Below, in pieces: positions 1 through 12,496 of a DNA stretch of 64,000 nt. Source of the DNA: Nageia nagi (lineage: Eukaryota > Pinophyta); NCBI GenBank assembly GCA_050084985.1, contig JBITNC010000001.1, positions 201,748,001 to 201,812,000 of the forward strand. Reading direction: 5' to 3'. Made by a program: the position numbers and the translations under genes. Position 1 is the first letter of the stretch. Each line of letters starts with the position of its first letter. A model generated the notes under the pieces. It was not told the DNA's origin. It did no database searches and saw nothing but the letters and a program-made list of their open reading frames with translations.

Positions 1-2020
1 ATTTCAATGGTCAAGTGGACTTCCCTTTTTTGATCGATATATTGAGTTTGATATGTTGTCTCCCACCTTTTGGTCTTACATTTCCCTTTGATATAGTTTC
101 TTTAGGGAATCAACCAAAACATTAGAGTCCCTATATGAGGAGAGCATCTCTATATGATTCCTACTCTCCCAAAAAATACCTTTTTAAGAATAATCCAACA
201 TAATACCCACATAGATCACATCCTATTAAAGAATAATAAAATGAAAGAGAAAATATGAAATAAATATGATATCAATTATGTTACTATGGTCAATGTGACT
301 CATAGTTCTATTTAACCATGACATATAGATGACTGTGATTGCAACTCATAGTCTAGGAAAATCAAATTGATGAGGTCCACTTTAATACCCAAAGCTTGGA
401 AAAACCATGATTATCAAGATGATGAGAAATTCTTTAATAACTAAAGCTTGTAATAACCTATAATTGATAAGAGATGTTGCTCATGGAGTGATCATGGCCT
501 TAAAAATATTTGTTAGCATAACTTTGAACAATATCATTTGATTCCCATAAAAATACCAAATATTCAAATATTCATTGGTCTTTCATACATTTGATCATAT
601 TGAATTAATTGATTTTATTCATTTTCAAAGCAAACCTACACCATTGACAATGTGAATTTCATAGAATTTGGCAATCATGTATTTACCAACTTTGTTTTAT
701 AATCTCATTTCAATGCATATTTGTGAAATAATAGCATTTTCAAATAGATATTCAAATATTTTGTAACATGACCCATTTACAATGAATTCATAATAAGCAC
801 ATGTCATTAGTAGCATAAAAATAATCATATCAGATCTACAAGTTTTAATGATATTTAATTCAACACAAGTAAATCATTTTGTATGACAAAGATTGTGAAA
901 TCATATTTCCATATAGCATAATATTTTCCTTATAAGTAATAACTTTTTTAATTTTTGACCTTATATACTTTTTGTATATCACATGTTTGTACAAGCATGA
1001 TATCAATCTTTTTAATTCATTAAAATCATAATAAAAATATGAGCATTTGATAGAATCCATAATTTCACTTTAATCATGCTGTTAACAGTGTGAGAATGAT
1101 AGAATTGCATTTCAAATGAAAGAGTACATTTAATTGGTATTGAAAAATAACCATTTCGATATTCAATATTCCATTTACATGTGTCTACACAATGCCATAC
1201 TATTATATTATACCAATCTTTTAGAGATACAATGGCCTTGAATTTTCATATTTCATTAGTAAAACATACATTCTGTTTGAAATAGTAGTCATAGCAATAG
1301 CATATGCAAAGTTCACTTTTCATACCAAATGTTCAAAGAAGTATTCATAGCCTTAATTCATTAATTACAATAGATTTTTCAATTAATATCATAAACATGA
1401 TCATAATTTAACCAATATCAAAACGTTGGAGATGATATACTTTACTTATACTTGCCTACATGCCCTAAGAATGGACAATTTTGCACTTTATGATTTTGAA
1501 TTCTAAATTTCTACCTTTTGATTTTTGACATCTAATTTCTATTATGCCCCCAACTAAAACTAAAATTACCCTAATATGAAGATTATATTTCCCCCATTTG
1601 AAACTAATAATACCCCCAATTGAGACTATATCCACTTTTTTCTAATTTCTCTTATATATATATTATATATATATATATATATTATGAAATGAAACTTATG
1701 GGATGCAATAACTAGATAAATGACTACCTTATACATGAGATAGTTGATTAACATGGCAAAATTAAGAACCTTGATGAGAGATAAAGACAAGAAAAACATT
1801 TGATGAAAGAAGAAGACTTGATGAAATGATGAGGATGAAATAGTGTAAAAAGAGAAAATAAGAAGCAATAGAATATGAAATAAAAGATTAAAATACAAAG
1901 ATAGCATGATTTAAACAAAACTTGATGAAATTTGCCATGATAACCAAATGCGTGTAAGGGACTAACTCATGATATGCAACTTATATGAAATGCATCCTAT
2001 ATAATATGGAAAATTAGAAA
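1..2020. other. AT-rich intergenic DNA, nothing recognised
   Basis: This stretch is strongly AT-rich with no convincing coding region on either strand. The only structured piece I see is a (TA)n tract near 1651-1684. Short ORFs here are low-complexity and look like chance. Confidence 0.6.
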
Positions 2021-3012
2021 TTATAGTACACTAGAGGGTGGTGGAACCATCCCATATTTAATTAATTTTTCTATGAGAAGGTTACCATATTTATTTACAT
2101 TATCCACTACATTTTCTATACCTTGAGCTGCTACTTTCTCCATAACATCAATAATTTGAAGTTGTGTTAACATAGACACTATGTTGAATATTCCCATTTC
2201 CAAAGACCTATCAAGGAGTTCAATATTAAATTGATACTTTTCAAGAGGCCAATCTTTTTGCATTCTATATTCTTATAACTGAATCTCAACTGGATATAAC
2301 CAAATTGAAACTATCCTTGTGCTTTGCTTATTAGATTTTTCATTTTCTACCTTTGGTGGTGGATCAAATTTTATGATATGGGCACTCTATTTAGGTTTTT
2401 CTACAATGTGGATGTCTTGTGTTTTCATAGTTTTCTAAGATATTATTTTTTTCTAACATTATTTTGATTTTGATTATTGAGGTTGAGTTTGAATTTGAGG
2501 TTTAAGTTGTAGTCTAGGTTGAGGTTTTTGACTATGTGATTGCATTTGTATTTCATATTTCTCAAATTTTTACATAAAATATTTCCTTGCGTATGGATCT
2601 TCTAAAAATATATCTAATTCATTTCTTATAAATGCATGATATTTTTCTTTAAATCAAGATTAGTATAAATGCCTAACATCAAATAATGATTAGCTAACAT
2701 ATGCTCTTTAATTTTCTTGAGTTGATCTTAAGATGTCAAATTTTCAAATGCAATATCATACATTTCATATCTATTCATAGCTTCAAGGTTTAAATATGCA
2801 TCATAATCAATTTCAGCCATATAATCATCATCAACATCAACATCATCATTATCATTATCACTATCACTATCATGCATTTGATTTTCTATGATTAACACAT
2901 CAATTTGCATATTATCATCATTTGTAGTAATTAAGCATGAATTTGATAAACTTATTTCATTATAAAAAAAATTTCTATTGTTATTTTGCACAACATCCAT
3001 ATCTTTAAGCAT
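2021..3012 (-). pseudogene. Decayed acidic ORF of unknown family
   Basis: Two minus-strand open stretches (3012-2728, 94 aa, and 2263-2021, 80 aa) are joined by about 460 bp that still reads as protein-like sequence with stops and a frame change. The upstream part has an acidic Asp/Asn/Ser/Val run (DSDSDNDNDDVDVDDDY). The middle has a Gln/Pro-rich linker with QKPQPRLQLKPQIQTQPQ-like composition. The downstream part is a non-repetitive, helix-compatible segment (EKYQFNIELLDRSLEMGIFN). I do not recognise the family. A capsid-like protein of an old retroelement or a host gene relic are both possible. No splice structure or neighbouring domains help decide. That this was once coding is itself an inference. 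Confidence 0.3.
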
Positions 3013-5275
3013 TTTTTGTTTAGGATAAGTGCAAATAAATCACTTATCATATTCAAATATTTAAGCAAACCACTTTTAGATGTAATATCCATGCTAAAAT
3101 GCAAGATCTAGAGCTTTGTACAAAACTTTAAGAAATATGACAAAATAAGCACTTTTACACTATGCAAGATTAAAAAAAAGTTGCTAGCATGTATATCTAT
3201 GATATGGAATAAGTTTTATAAGGCTAGAAATTTCAAAATTCAAGAAAATAACCTTCAAAATTCATTTTTTATGTAAAAATATTTTATTTGAAAATCTTTA
3301 GAGATCTTGATAAAAATGCATGCAATAAATCCAAATTAATTTCAAAAATTTTCCTACTATGATGACCTATGGTTTTGACAAGTTTTTATCATGAAACAAG
3401 TTACCAAATAGTTACAAAATATTTTCAAAATTTATTATTTTTCAATGTGATTATTTCTGCAAAATATTTTCCAAAATTGATCAAAATATGCAAATCTAGA
3501 CCTAAAAAAATAAAATAAAAAATCTCAATTATATTTATCTATGGTTTGAAAAAATATTTCTCATGCTAGATACCACCAAATTAAAGAAAATGACCTTCAA
3601 AATATGAGTGTTTCTACAATGACATTTTTCAGGAATTTTTTTATTTTTTCAAGCAATAAAATTTTTTAAATTTATGAAAAATTGATTCAACCAACAATAA
3701 AATAATACCAAGGGTTTCCAATGCAAGACTCCTCAGAAAATGTGATGCCCTAAAATAAAAAATTTAGGGTTTGTAGGATCAATCAAGTTCACCAAAATGT
3801 ACACTTTAAATTGTGTAAAATATGAATATACATAATAAATAAAATAATCTATAATACAAGAAGAATAGATATGTACACTATATCATATACAATAAATATA
3901 CATGAAAAGCATGCACCTGATATGAAGTGTATGTACAATCCTTGAAAGAAAATAGCAATGAATCTCTAGGGGATTGGGATCAGATTGGAGGCAAGTTCAT
4001 GATGGATCTTCGCATGTATGAATCAATAGCCTTTACCACTGAAATATGAAACCCTCGATCTAGAAGATGCATGTGGTTGATGGTCTAAGAGAGGTTAACT
4101 ACATAGGATATATCAAATTATGTTGTACAAAAAAAGATAAAAAGTTTTAGAGCTTAGAGTATAATAATTTCTCATAATAGGTGGTGTCAAGAGACATTGT
4201 TGCTTAAGGAAGATAATGGAAGATAACCACCTATCATAGATCTTGTCATATCAAAGAGTTCTGATCTATGGAGGTCAACCTATTCCACTTGCATATATAG
4301 CATGCAAGGACATCAAAAGAAGTGAAGGCTGACCTCTAGCAATAATATAAATTTTGTTATATGCAAGATACTTTAAAATATAAACCATGATAAATAATAT
4401 AACATTTAATTAATACATGGCATTGAATTGTAATATTAACATTATATTGACATATGAATATTGCATTTAATCATTTAAGAAGTCTAAATATGATTTATTA
4501 GATAAATAATAAATCATTTTTAGGCATCTACACTTATGAAAAAACTCAACTCAAAAATGGGGAACTATAGACATCATAAAAATACATTCTTATCAAGTCA
4601 TTTCAATATACCATCAAAATCAAAATACTGAGCAAATAATATAATCATAATCACCTACTTTATCTCATAATCAACCTTTAGATCCTACAAATCATACAGT
4701 TGTCCTATCAATTGGCAGTCGACCAATCAATCCTAAAATGGTCATCTATAAAAGTTATTTCAAGGTCAATTTTTTTTTATCTAAAATCAATCATTTATCA
4801 TTCTAATCAATCTCTAAGCATTTGGAGAAGTCAATATCCAAACTTTTGAGCACATCCTTAAGCATTTTCCCAAGGTTTAAGGGAGAATTCACCATGTATT
4901 TTCTTTAAGCTTGATGATCTCACCCCATGGTCCATGGTTTGAGGTATATTTTGTGGATAAATCATAATATATTTTTCCATATACTTGGTTTTTATTGTGA
5001 ATTGTAATTATAGGTACACATCTTGACTAATATTGGAGCATTTGGAGGAGTTTTGTATCATTTTATGTTGTTTTCCTTATCTTGTATAATTATTTGCATG
5101 TAATATGCATCTTAAGCTAATTTCATGACAAACTCATGTTAGCTTTGCATTTAGTCAATTGTTATCACACCCTTTAGCATTTACATGGTCTAAAATCATA
5201 ATTAGCTTTGTGAGTAGGTGAGGATCATCTTGGATCTAGGTTTACATTATTTCTTGATCTTAGGATTGAATCTTT

Positions 5276-5314
<39 letters not shown>

Positions 5315-5606
5315 TGCATTGGTAAATATAATTAGTATAGCATAGTATTTATCAATTTTTATCACATCAATTAGCATATCAATATCAATATCTTATCATT
5401 TAGCATTATGGGTTTCTTAGATTATTCAATATTTCATTTAGATCATTTATTTTAAATAATTAGCACATCATTTAGCATTATCTAGCATCATATCATTCTA
5501 GCATAATTTTGGTCATAGTCTTTATCATTTGTATCAATCTTTATTGTCATAAAGAATCACATAAGAGCATCATCATAACATTTATCATAACATATGAGCA
5601 TTATAG
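3013..5606. other. AT-rich intergenic DNA with a TA microsatellite
   Basis: No coding signal seen. A (TA)n tract lies at about 5279-5311. The sequence up to 5606 flanks the insertion of element G1. Its last five bases before the LTR (ATATT, 5607-5611) resemble the bases after the 3' LTR (ACATT). Confidence 0.6.
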
Positions 5607-5611
5607 ATATT

Positions 5612-6842
5612 TTTGATGTCCCCCATGCATAGTTGTAATTAATCTTGGAATCTAATAGGTTCCTCTTGTAATATATTTTATTAATGCATAGTGCTTTCAT
5701 GTTTGTAACTTGGGATAAAAGACTTAATGGGTAAATGGAACCCACAATGAGCCCCAAGTGGGACGTCTCTCTCCCAAGCTTATTATTTTACTTGGAGATC
5801 TTGATCATGATTGGGGGAATCTCAAGTTTTATTATTACACTTGGATGACTAGATAGACACGTACATGCATGTGCCATCCTTGGGGAGGCTCCCATACCAC
5901 CACATTGGTCCAACTTGACACCAAGACCCCATGCATGACTACTTAACCCACATGGGCATGTGTGGCACTCCTAGACCTTCACATTAGCACTTAATGTACC
6001 CAAGCCCCCCATGTTGGCATGCCTAACCCCTAAGCACCCACATTGGATATTTTGGTCCCCATAAGGCCAACATTGGGTCAAAGGAGTAACGTGATGACTC
6101 CTAGGTGAGATCCGAATAGAGTAAGTGTATAAAGAGACATTAGAGCCCCATTACTAGATATACCTGATTATTCATTTATCTCTTGATACCATCATATGGA
6201 CATAAGACTTAGCAATGCTAAAAACTCCCTTAGGTGTAGCATCTAAGAGGGCTTTTAGGTTGAGTTATCTGATTTTCTACAATATTGGTGCAACATCCTT
6301 GCCCATTTGGTGGTATTCTAAGGTATAGCTTTTACCTTCAATGTTCAGCCAAGGTTGGAGGAGGGCTCCTTTGTTGGAGAGGATTTACATTCTAAGGGAG
6401 ACATATTATCCCATGGTTACATTATCAGTTCAATGATGAGAGACATTTGGCTATGCCCTAGTTAGCTCCTTAAAGGTCAGCGTTAACCTTATTAGGCTTG
6501 ATATTGTATTATTATAATTCTATATCATACATACAATCGTTTGAGCATTGGATCTCATACTTTATATTGTGTATACTTATCTTATGCATTATTGAAATAT
6601 TATTATGTATGTATACTTATGTAAGCCATATGTTCGCATTGTGAGGTGTGGTTCATTGTGATATAATAGTATTGGCCATACATTGCCATCTTGATGTTGA
6701 TTATGCTTTGTGTGGATGCCCTAACCCTAACATTGGTGAATTGAGGGTTTATGAGCTTGTAATTGATTTCTTATTCCTAACATCAATGTTTATTAGTTTG
6801 ATTTTGTTGATTATTTCTTAAGGTTATGTTTGGACCCTTATT
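5612..6842 (+). repeat. G1 5' LTR
   Basis: Starts TTTGATGTCCCCC, where related LTRs start TGTGACGTCCCCC, and ends just before the PBS. Its opening (GTAATTAATCTTGGAATC, then GGGATAAAAGACTTAATGGG) matches the LTRs of the P-type array downstream, linking the two families. It contains the CATGTTGGC/CACATTGG-type ~30-bp motif array at about 5900-6070 and a TATAAA at 6128-6133. Confidence 0.85.
6128..6133 (+). promoter_or_regulatory. TATA box of G1 5' LTR
   Basis: TATAAA in the context GTGTATAAAGAGACATT. The same context recurs in the P-type LTRs at 47198, 55741 and 63769, each time followed by a (C)ATTGGAGCCTCAT-like stretch. Position and conservation fit the U3 promoter of this LTR family. Confidence 0.6.
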
Positions 6843-6843
6843 T

Positions 6844-6855
6844 TGGTATTAGAGC
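6844..6855 (+). other. G1 primer binding site
   Basis: TGGTATTAGAGC directly after the 5' LTR, one base off the plant initiator-Met-type site TGGTATCAGAGC (C to T). Confidence 0.8.
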
Positions 6856-6927
6856 TTGGATCTAATTGGCTTATGTATGAGACCTACAATACATTGTTAC
6901 TACACAAGATCTAGCACTCAAAGAGAG

Positions 6928-8480
6928 ATGGCATCCACTAGGAAAAGTGGAAGATCACATATTGAGGAGACACATTCTAGGGCCATCCATGATGAGGATC
7001 ACTAGAAATGGAGGAATGAGGTGCAAAATGAAGGAGCATTTGAAGAGGAAGAAGATGCACCAAGGGAGAGATTTAGGGCCACTAGGAGGAGGAGTCCAAC
7101 TCTAGTTCAAGAATCCACCACCAAATAGAAGTTTAATGAAATTATTTTGTCCATTCATAGCCTGATCAAATCTATTACCATTATGCAACAATAATTGAAT
7201 AGGTACATGGGGGTTTGTGAGGAGCCTAAGAGGAAGATTAGCCCCCATGTCCTACTAGAGATGAAAAAGAGGATCCACATGAGGATAGGGTAGATTGAGA
7301 GTTAAGCATGAGAAGATCCCATAGTTTGAGAGATCAAGAGTCAACTCACCATGGATCAATGGGGTGTCTAGAATCCACATTCTTGAGATCTGATTCACAT
7401 TAAGCACCCCAAATTACTAACCCTCTCCTAAGAAAGTACCTAGAAGAGGATGTTGGTAGGATGGATGACTAGGCTATCATCCCCAAGCTATCGAAACCCA
7501 TGTTTGTAGAGAAGTATAAGGAAGAAGAGAAGAATAAGGTTCCTAGCCCATTAGAGCTTAATCAAATTTTTAGGGATTATTCCATGTTGGTCCAATATTG
7601 AGGAAATATATCAACTTCAATAGCTACCTATACATCCTACAGTTGAAGGGAAGAAGTTCACATGATCCACACACTCCTAGTAGCTCATGGAAAGATAAAA
7701 GGGATCTACAATAGAAGATCAATAAGATGCAAGTACAAATGTATGATGGGAAGAAGATGAAAACTAAAGCATGGTTGCATCAGCTATATACTTATTTCAT
7801 CATGAACCCTAATATGGTGGAGAAGGATGCAATTCATTTCACATATTTGCATTTTAAGGGAAATGCCCTAGAGTGGTAGTAGCATGGAGTGATCAACCAA
7901 GGTTATTCACCCATCACCTCTTTTGATGAGTTTTCTTGATGATTGATCAAGAGGTTTGATAAAAAGTAAGGGAATGATTACTTCAAGTATTTGACATCAT
8001 TGAGGTAACAAGGAGTAATGGATGAGTATGTGATGGAGTTTCAAAAGATTATAGTCATGATCCAACACATTCTTGAGGAGCAATTAACATTCCTCTTCAT
8101 ATAGAGTTTGATGGAGCTATTGTAGGGGATGGTCAAGGTGTCCTCTCATAAGAACCTTGATGACATTACTTAGGTTGCATATGATTTGCAGTCAATGGTG
8201 AAATCCCTCAAGGGAGGGAATACATATGGAGGGCTAGTCACATGAAAGCATTTTTTCGATAAATAAGGGACTAGCAAGACCAAACCATTTCCCCCACCTC
8301 GAATGAATCAGTTGGATGCAACCATGGAGGAAGATGAGAGAGGAGGGAAAGTGCTTCTATTGCAAGAAGACTTGGGAGCTAGGGAACCATTATTAAGGTA
8401 AGGGAAAGGTGCATTACATAGAAGTATTTTTAAGGGATGAGTCAAATGATTTAGATTTGGATATTGGAGTAGACACCCTA
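6928..8480 (+). pseudogene. gag: G1 gag (capsid/nucleocapsid), decayed
   Basis: Gag builds the cytoplasmic virus-like particle. I chose the ATG at 6928 because G3 starts with a related sequence (MAS-R-SGRS) after its own PBS. The middle matches the capsid region of G2 (tryptophan-rich WLHQL..., then LHF-G-AL-WW-HGVINQ). In G1 the double tryptophan has become two consecutive stops (TGG TGG to TAG TAG, near 7877). Near the end is a CCHC-type knuckle beginning CFYCKKTWELG (about 8350-8390), close to that of other chromovirus gags. Many stops and indels prevent expression as one protein. Identification rests on similarity to the better preserved G2 copy. Confidence 0.8.
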
Positions 8481-8486
8481 AATTAG

Positions 8487-9032
8487 GTGGCACCTTGGGC
8501 TAAAGGCACATTAGGAAGAATGATTGCTTCACTACATGGGGTAAATAAGTACCTTATGTTGAAGATCATAATGCATGAAGGTGTACATGATGTGATGATC
8601 TTGATTGATCTAGGAGCATCCCACAACTTCATCAATGCATGCTTTGCAAAAAGGAATAACTTGAAGACCAAGTGGTTTGAAGGATTCATAGTTTTCAATG
8701 CTAAAGGGAAATTCACACTGGTAGATCACATCATTGAGAGGTTCAATGTGAGATTACAAAGTTGTACAATGAGGGAGGATTTTTGAATATATCCCTTGAA
8801 GGGGTATCCTCACATTATCTTGGTTGTACAATGGCTTTTTTATTTGGGTGATATTCACATAAATTATCAAAAATTCACTGTGAGTTTTGAAATCGATGAG
8901 AAGACCCACACATTGCAGTGGATTAGAGATGATTGTCCACAACTAGATAATAATAAGCTAAAGGTGATCAAGTGGTGTCAAAAGGAGGAAGGGGAAGATG
9001 GGACCACATTGGTAGAAGAGGAGGCCCGATAA
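8487..9032 (+). pseudogene. G1 aspartic protease domain with D-L-G active site
   Basis: Retropepsin-like protease that would cut the polyprotein inside the particle. The active-site segment reads VMILIDLGASHNFI, where the family normally has D-S/T-G-A-S. A downstream part resembling the usual protease C-terminus (VVQWLFYLGDIHINYQ) follows after an in-frame TGA at 8784-8786. The frame closes at 9030-9032 and is the same frame that carries the decapeptide repeats from 9099. Replacing Ser/Thr by Leu next to the catalytic Asp is expected to impair catalysis. G2 has the same change. Confidence 0.75.
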
Positions 9033-9091
9033 GAGATGAGGGGCATTATGGAGCTTCCATACCCCATGTTGTAGCCTAAAGAGCTTAGAGG

Positions 9092-9600
9092 GGCTACATT
9101 GGATCTTAGAGGATCTAGGCATCCCACGTTAGGGCTTGGAAGGTATCTCCACCTCACATTGGGTATTCAAAGGATTTTTCATCAAACATGGAGCCTACAA
9201 GAGATTGGACACCCTATGTTGGGTACTTGGGAGACTCACCATCATATGTTAAGCCTTGGAGAGAGTTTTCACCTCACATTGGGCTATAGGAGAGCTAGGC
9301 ATCCCACAATGAGCTAGAGGGAGTTTAGGCACCTAACATTAAGCCTTGAGTTTCATTAGTGATGGACACCCAATGTTGGGCATGAGGGAGGTTATATTCC
9401 CCTTAGGATATTTTTGAGCTAAGGAATGGCATGTTGGACTTGGGAAGGTCTGCAACCATAACAATGAACTTAAGGATAGCTTGGCATCTCACATTTGAGG
9501 ATGAGGGGGTTCCTTGCTTCACATTGGTCATGGAGGGAGTTTGGAACTCCACATTGAGATTTAAGGTGGCCTGGCCTCACATGTGGAGCCAAGGATCCAT
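9092..9600 (+). repeat. 30-bp coding minisatellite (decapeptide repeats) in place of pol
   Basis: Cores such as CCCACGTT, CTCACATT and CCCTATGTT recur at 9123, 9153, 9183, 9213, 9243, 9273, 9303 and 9333, exactly 30 bp apart. After a short phase slip the 30-bp rhythm resumes around 9432, 9492, 9522, 9552 and 9582. Because 30 bp is ten codons, the array reads as imperfect ten-residue repeats (for example HPTLGLGRYL, HLTLGIQRIF, HPMLGTWETH), in the same frame as the upstream protease. The function is unknown. The same array is present in G2 on the minus strand. Confidence 0.85.
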
Positions 9601-9927
9601 CTGTTTCTACTCACTTATGATTTTCTTAAGGTCCTTATAGGTATATCTCCATGTAGATAAACATACATCCTCATGTGAATTTAGGACCATCATGGAGTAA
9701 TTGATGAGGAGTAATAGATACAACAAAATAGAGTGTTTTCATATTGCATTAATGCATGGATATGAGGCTTCAACTATGCACACCACATTTCCATCCTAAA
9801 TGGAGAATATTGAAGTTGCATTCCATCATCATGAATAATGGCTACCAAGACTGAAGGATTATTAGAAGACAATATGCTACATTCTTCCACCATTACTTGA
9901 GGGAAAGCAATTTGAGAGGGGAGGCTT
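9601..9927 (+). other. G1 3' untranslated interior and polypurine tract
   Basis: Non-coding interior ending in TTTGAGAGGGGAGGC (about 9911-9925), the polypurine tract that primes plus-strand synthesis. The preceding stretch TTGAGGGAAAGCAA is nearly the same as that before the P-type 3' LTRs (TTGAGGGCAAGCAATC). Confidence 0.75.
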
Positions 9928-10512
9928 TATGAAGTACCCCTTGCAAATTTGTAATTAATCTTGGAATCTAATATGTTCCTCTTGTAATATATTTGATTAG
10001 TGCATTATGCTTTCATGTTTGTAACTTGGGAGGGCTCCTTTGTTATAAAGGATTTAGATTTTGAGGGAGAGATATTGTCCCATGGTTATGTTATCAACAA
10101 AGTAGTGAGAGACATTCAATTATGCCCTAGGTAGCTCCTTGGAGGCCAACATCATCCCTATTGGGCTTGGTATTGTGTTGTTGTCATTCTATATCATACA
10201 TACAACCATTTGGACATTGAATATCATACTTTTGTGTTGTGTATACTTTTCTTGTGTATCATTGGAGTATTATTCTGTATGTATGCTTGTGTAAGCCATA
10301 TGTTGGCATTATGAGGTGTGGTTCATTGTTATATGCTAGTATTGGTCATACGTTGGCATATTGTTGTTGGTTATGCTTTGTGTGGATGCCTTAACCCTAA
10401 CATTGATGAATTGAGGGTTTGAGAGCTTGTAATTGATGCCTTAGGCCTGACATTAGGGTTTATTGGTTCTAATTTGTTAATTATTGCTTGAGGTTATGTT
10501 TGGACCTTTACA
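9928..10512 (+). repeat. G1 3' LTR with internal deletion
   Basis: Starts TATGAAGTACCCC and ends GACCTTTACA. It is only ~585 bp, against ~1.23 kb for the 5' copy, because a block between GTAACTTGGG and GAGGGCTCC is missing, including the TATA box region. Confidence 0.8.
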
Positions 10513-12491
10513 ACATTGTAGGTATACTTTTGCATTCTACCAACCTTTTGATTGGGGTGTAGGGTGCCTACTCACACCCAAGATTGGGATAAAACCATCC
10601 TTCTGAACCTTGGGGTCTTAACAAACCAAGGTTGAGGTCTCTCCTACCATATTAGATTGTATTTATGGTTTTAATAATTTTTCTTGCATGTATAAAGATT
10701 AAAAAGACATATCAAGACAACATAATAACAATCTATATAAATAATAAAGGACCAAAATTAGTCTCTCTTGGAATTCTTTATCATATCATAATCAATTGCT
10801 TGGCATTCTTAATATTTTTGGAGGTATTATTCAAGTGGACTAATTATCTCACTTGTGCAAAAATTTTAGGTAGTACAACTCTATAGTTGATACTAGTAAG
10901 GAGATGGACTTTTAACACTATCTCCTACCATCTTCTCATGGGAAAGATTGAAAATCACACATGTCAACATATAGAAGATTTTATATATTTTCATCCAGGT
11001 GTAATGAATCCTTAATTTAGAACTTAAAAATATTGTGTATTCATCTCATAGAAACACATGATTTTTTTTAAAATAAAAGAGCTTTATAACTTTTCTAAAA
11101 CAAATATTGTTTCATTATACATTAAGTAGTGATGATTACAAGCATATATTTTACATAGTTTTATAGGTGTGCATTCAACACATGGATACATTTAAAGATA
11201 GAATATCACATTACTTTATTATTTCAAAAACATTTCTATCTTCCTCTTTATGCTAGATTCTTGGTTCTCAAAGTGGAAAGATAGAATGGAAAGAATAGCT
11301 TAAGGGTCAAGTAAGTCCTTATATTCCAAATACCCAAAATTATATGAAGTATATAAATTACAAATGATTACTTATGACTAAGCATCTCTATAATGCATTC
11401 ATACTTGTATGGAATTATATATTTTGGGCACATCTTTTACCTTTTATAATTCAAGATTATTTTCAAAACTTTACAAGCTAATAATTATGGCTTGGTTCCA
11501 AATATGATGAACATTCAAATAGATTTTAAGGGATGTGATCTCAATGAGGACTTATCTAAATTGGGTTGGGATCTGATAGGGAATGTCATGCTTTTCTCCC
11601 CCTTTTATACCTTGCAAAATAATAAAAGAAAATGTTAACCAATAATTTAACAACAATAATAATCTCAAGATAATTAGATAAATAATCATGATTAACGATA
11701 ATTAACATTGATTTATAATTTTTAAATAAATAAAAATCATAAGTTTCTACAATTGGCCCCTCTTTGAATATGCAATGGAAAGAACTAGAAAGGATCTTGC
11801 TATGTTGATGCTCCTTCCATGTCCCCTTTTTGTCTTAGTTACTCCAAGAATCCTTGATGAAGAAAATGGGAACCAAGGAAATTAATTTCTTAAAAAATAG
11901 AGAATTCTCTTGTGATAGAAGTAATATGACCAAGAAGGATCATTGATAAGTTGTATCCATGGTTGAACTTTTAATACCCCAAAAGTACCAAAATGGGTAA
12001 GTATAGGAGAATAACCATCTATCCATGAAGGGTTATTGATGACTTTATCCGAATGTTAGAACTTCTATTATCCTAAAAGTATCAAAATGGGGTGGAATTG
12101 GGTAAAATTGATTTGAAATTATATCAAAAAATAGCTAAGAACCTTAGCACCAACATTGAGATGGGTGCCAACATTGTTGTAAGCATCAACGTTGGGAAAT
12201 ATGCATAATTAGGTATTAACATTTCAGTGGATCATGGAGAGAGGTGTTTGCATCATCTAGGGGAGTATGGGAATATGATCACACATGTTTTGTTTCAAAA
12301 AATGGTTCCTAAATGGTTGACCTAGCTAAAGACCCAACTTTGGGAGCTTGACTCAACTAAATACTCGAATGATTATACAAAATGGTAGCAATAATGCTGA
12401 TATTCCTGGGGAGATGTCTTTCCAAATTTAGAAGGATGGATAGTTTGTCATGGTGTCATTCTAGAATTATGCTTTTGTTCTCATTTTTATG
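10513..12491. other. AT-rich spacer, possible old LTR debris
   Basis: No coding region recognised. Around 12150-12210 a few GCCAACATTG/CAACGTTGGG motifs recall the ~30-bp motif of the gypsy LTRs, and similar motifs continue on the other side of element D (27013-27060), so D probably inserted into older LTR debris. Confidence 0.45.
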
Positions 12492-12496
12492 CAAGA

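Larger units (their letters stand above)
5612..10512 (+). mobile_element. G1: gypsy element with gag and protease but no RT/integrase
   Basis: A 4.9-kb LTR element bounded by related LTRs (5612-6842 and 9928-10512), with a PBS directly after the 5' LTR, a polypurine tract just before the 3' LTR, and a probable target duplication ATATT/ACATT that differs by one C/T. The ~3.1-kb interior holds gag (6928-8480), protease (8487-9032) and a 30-bp minisatellite (9092-9600) where reverse transcriptase, RNase H and integrase would normally lie. No trace of pol is visible. G2 has the same interior length and order, so the missing pol is a property of the family and not a private deletion. Gag and protease are broken by many stops. 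The element would depend on a pol-bearing partner. Confidence 0.85.

Noticed and set aside
5279-5312. TA tract as a functional element
   Set aside because: Simple microsatellite, also seen at 1651 and 31338; no associated gene.
9099-9317. Direct-repeat array considered as a CRISPR-like structure
   Set aside because: Units are contiguous, diverged and without unique spacers, inside a plant retrotransposon.
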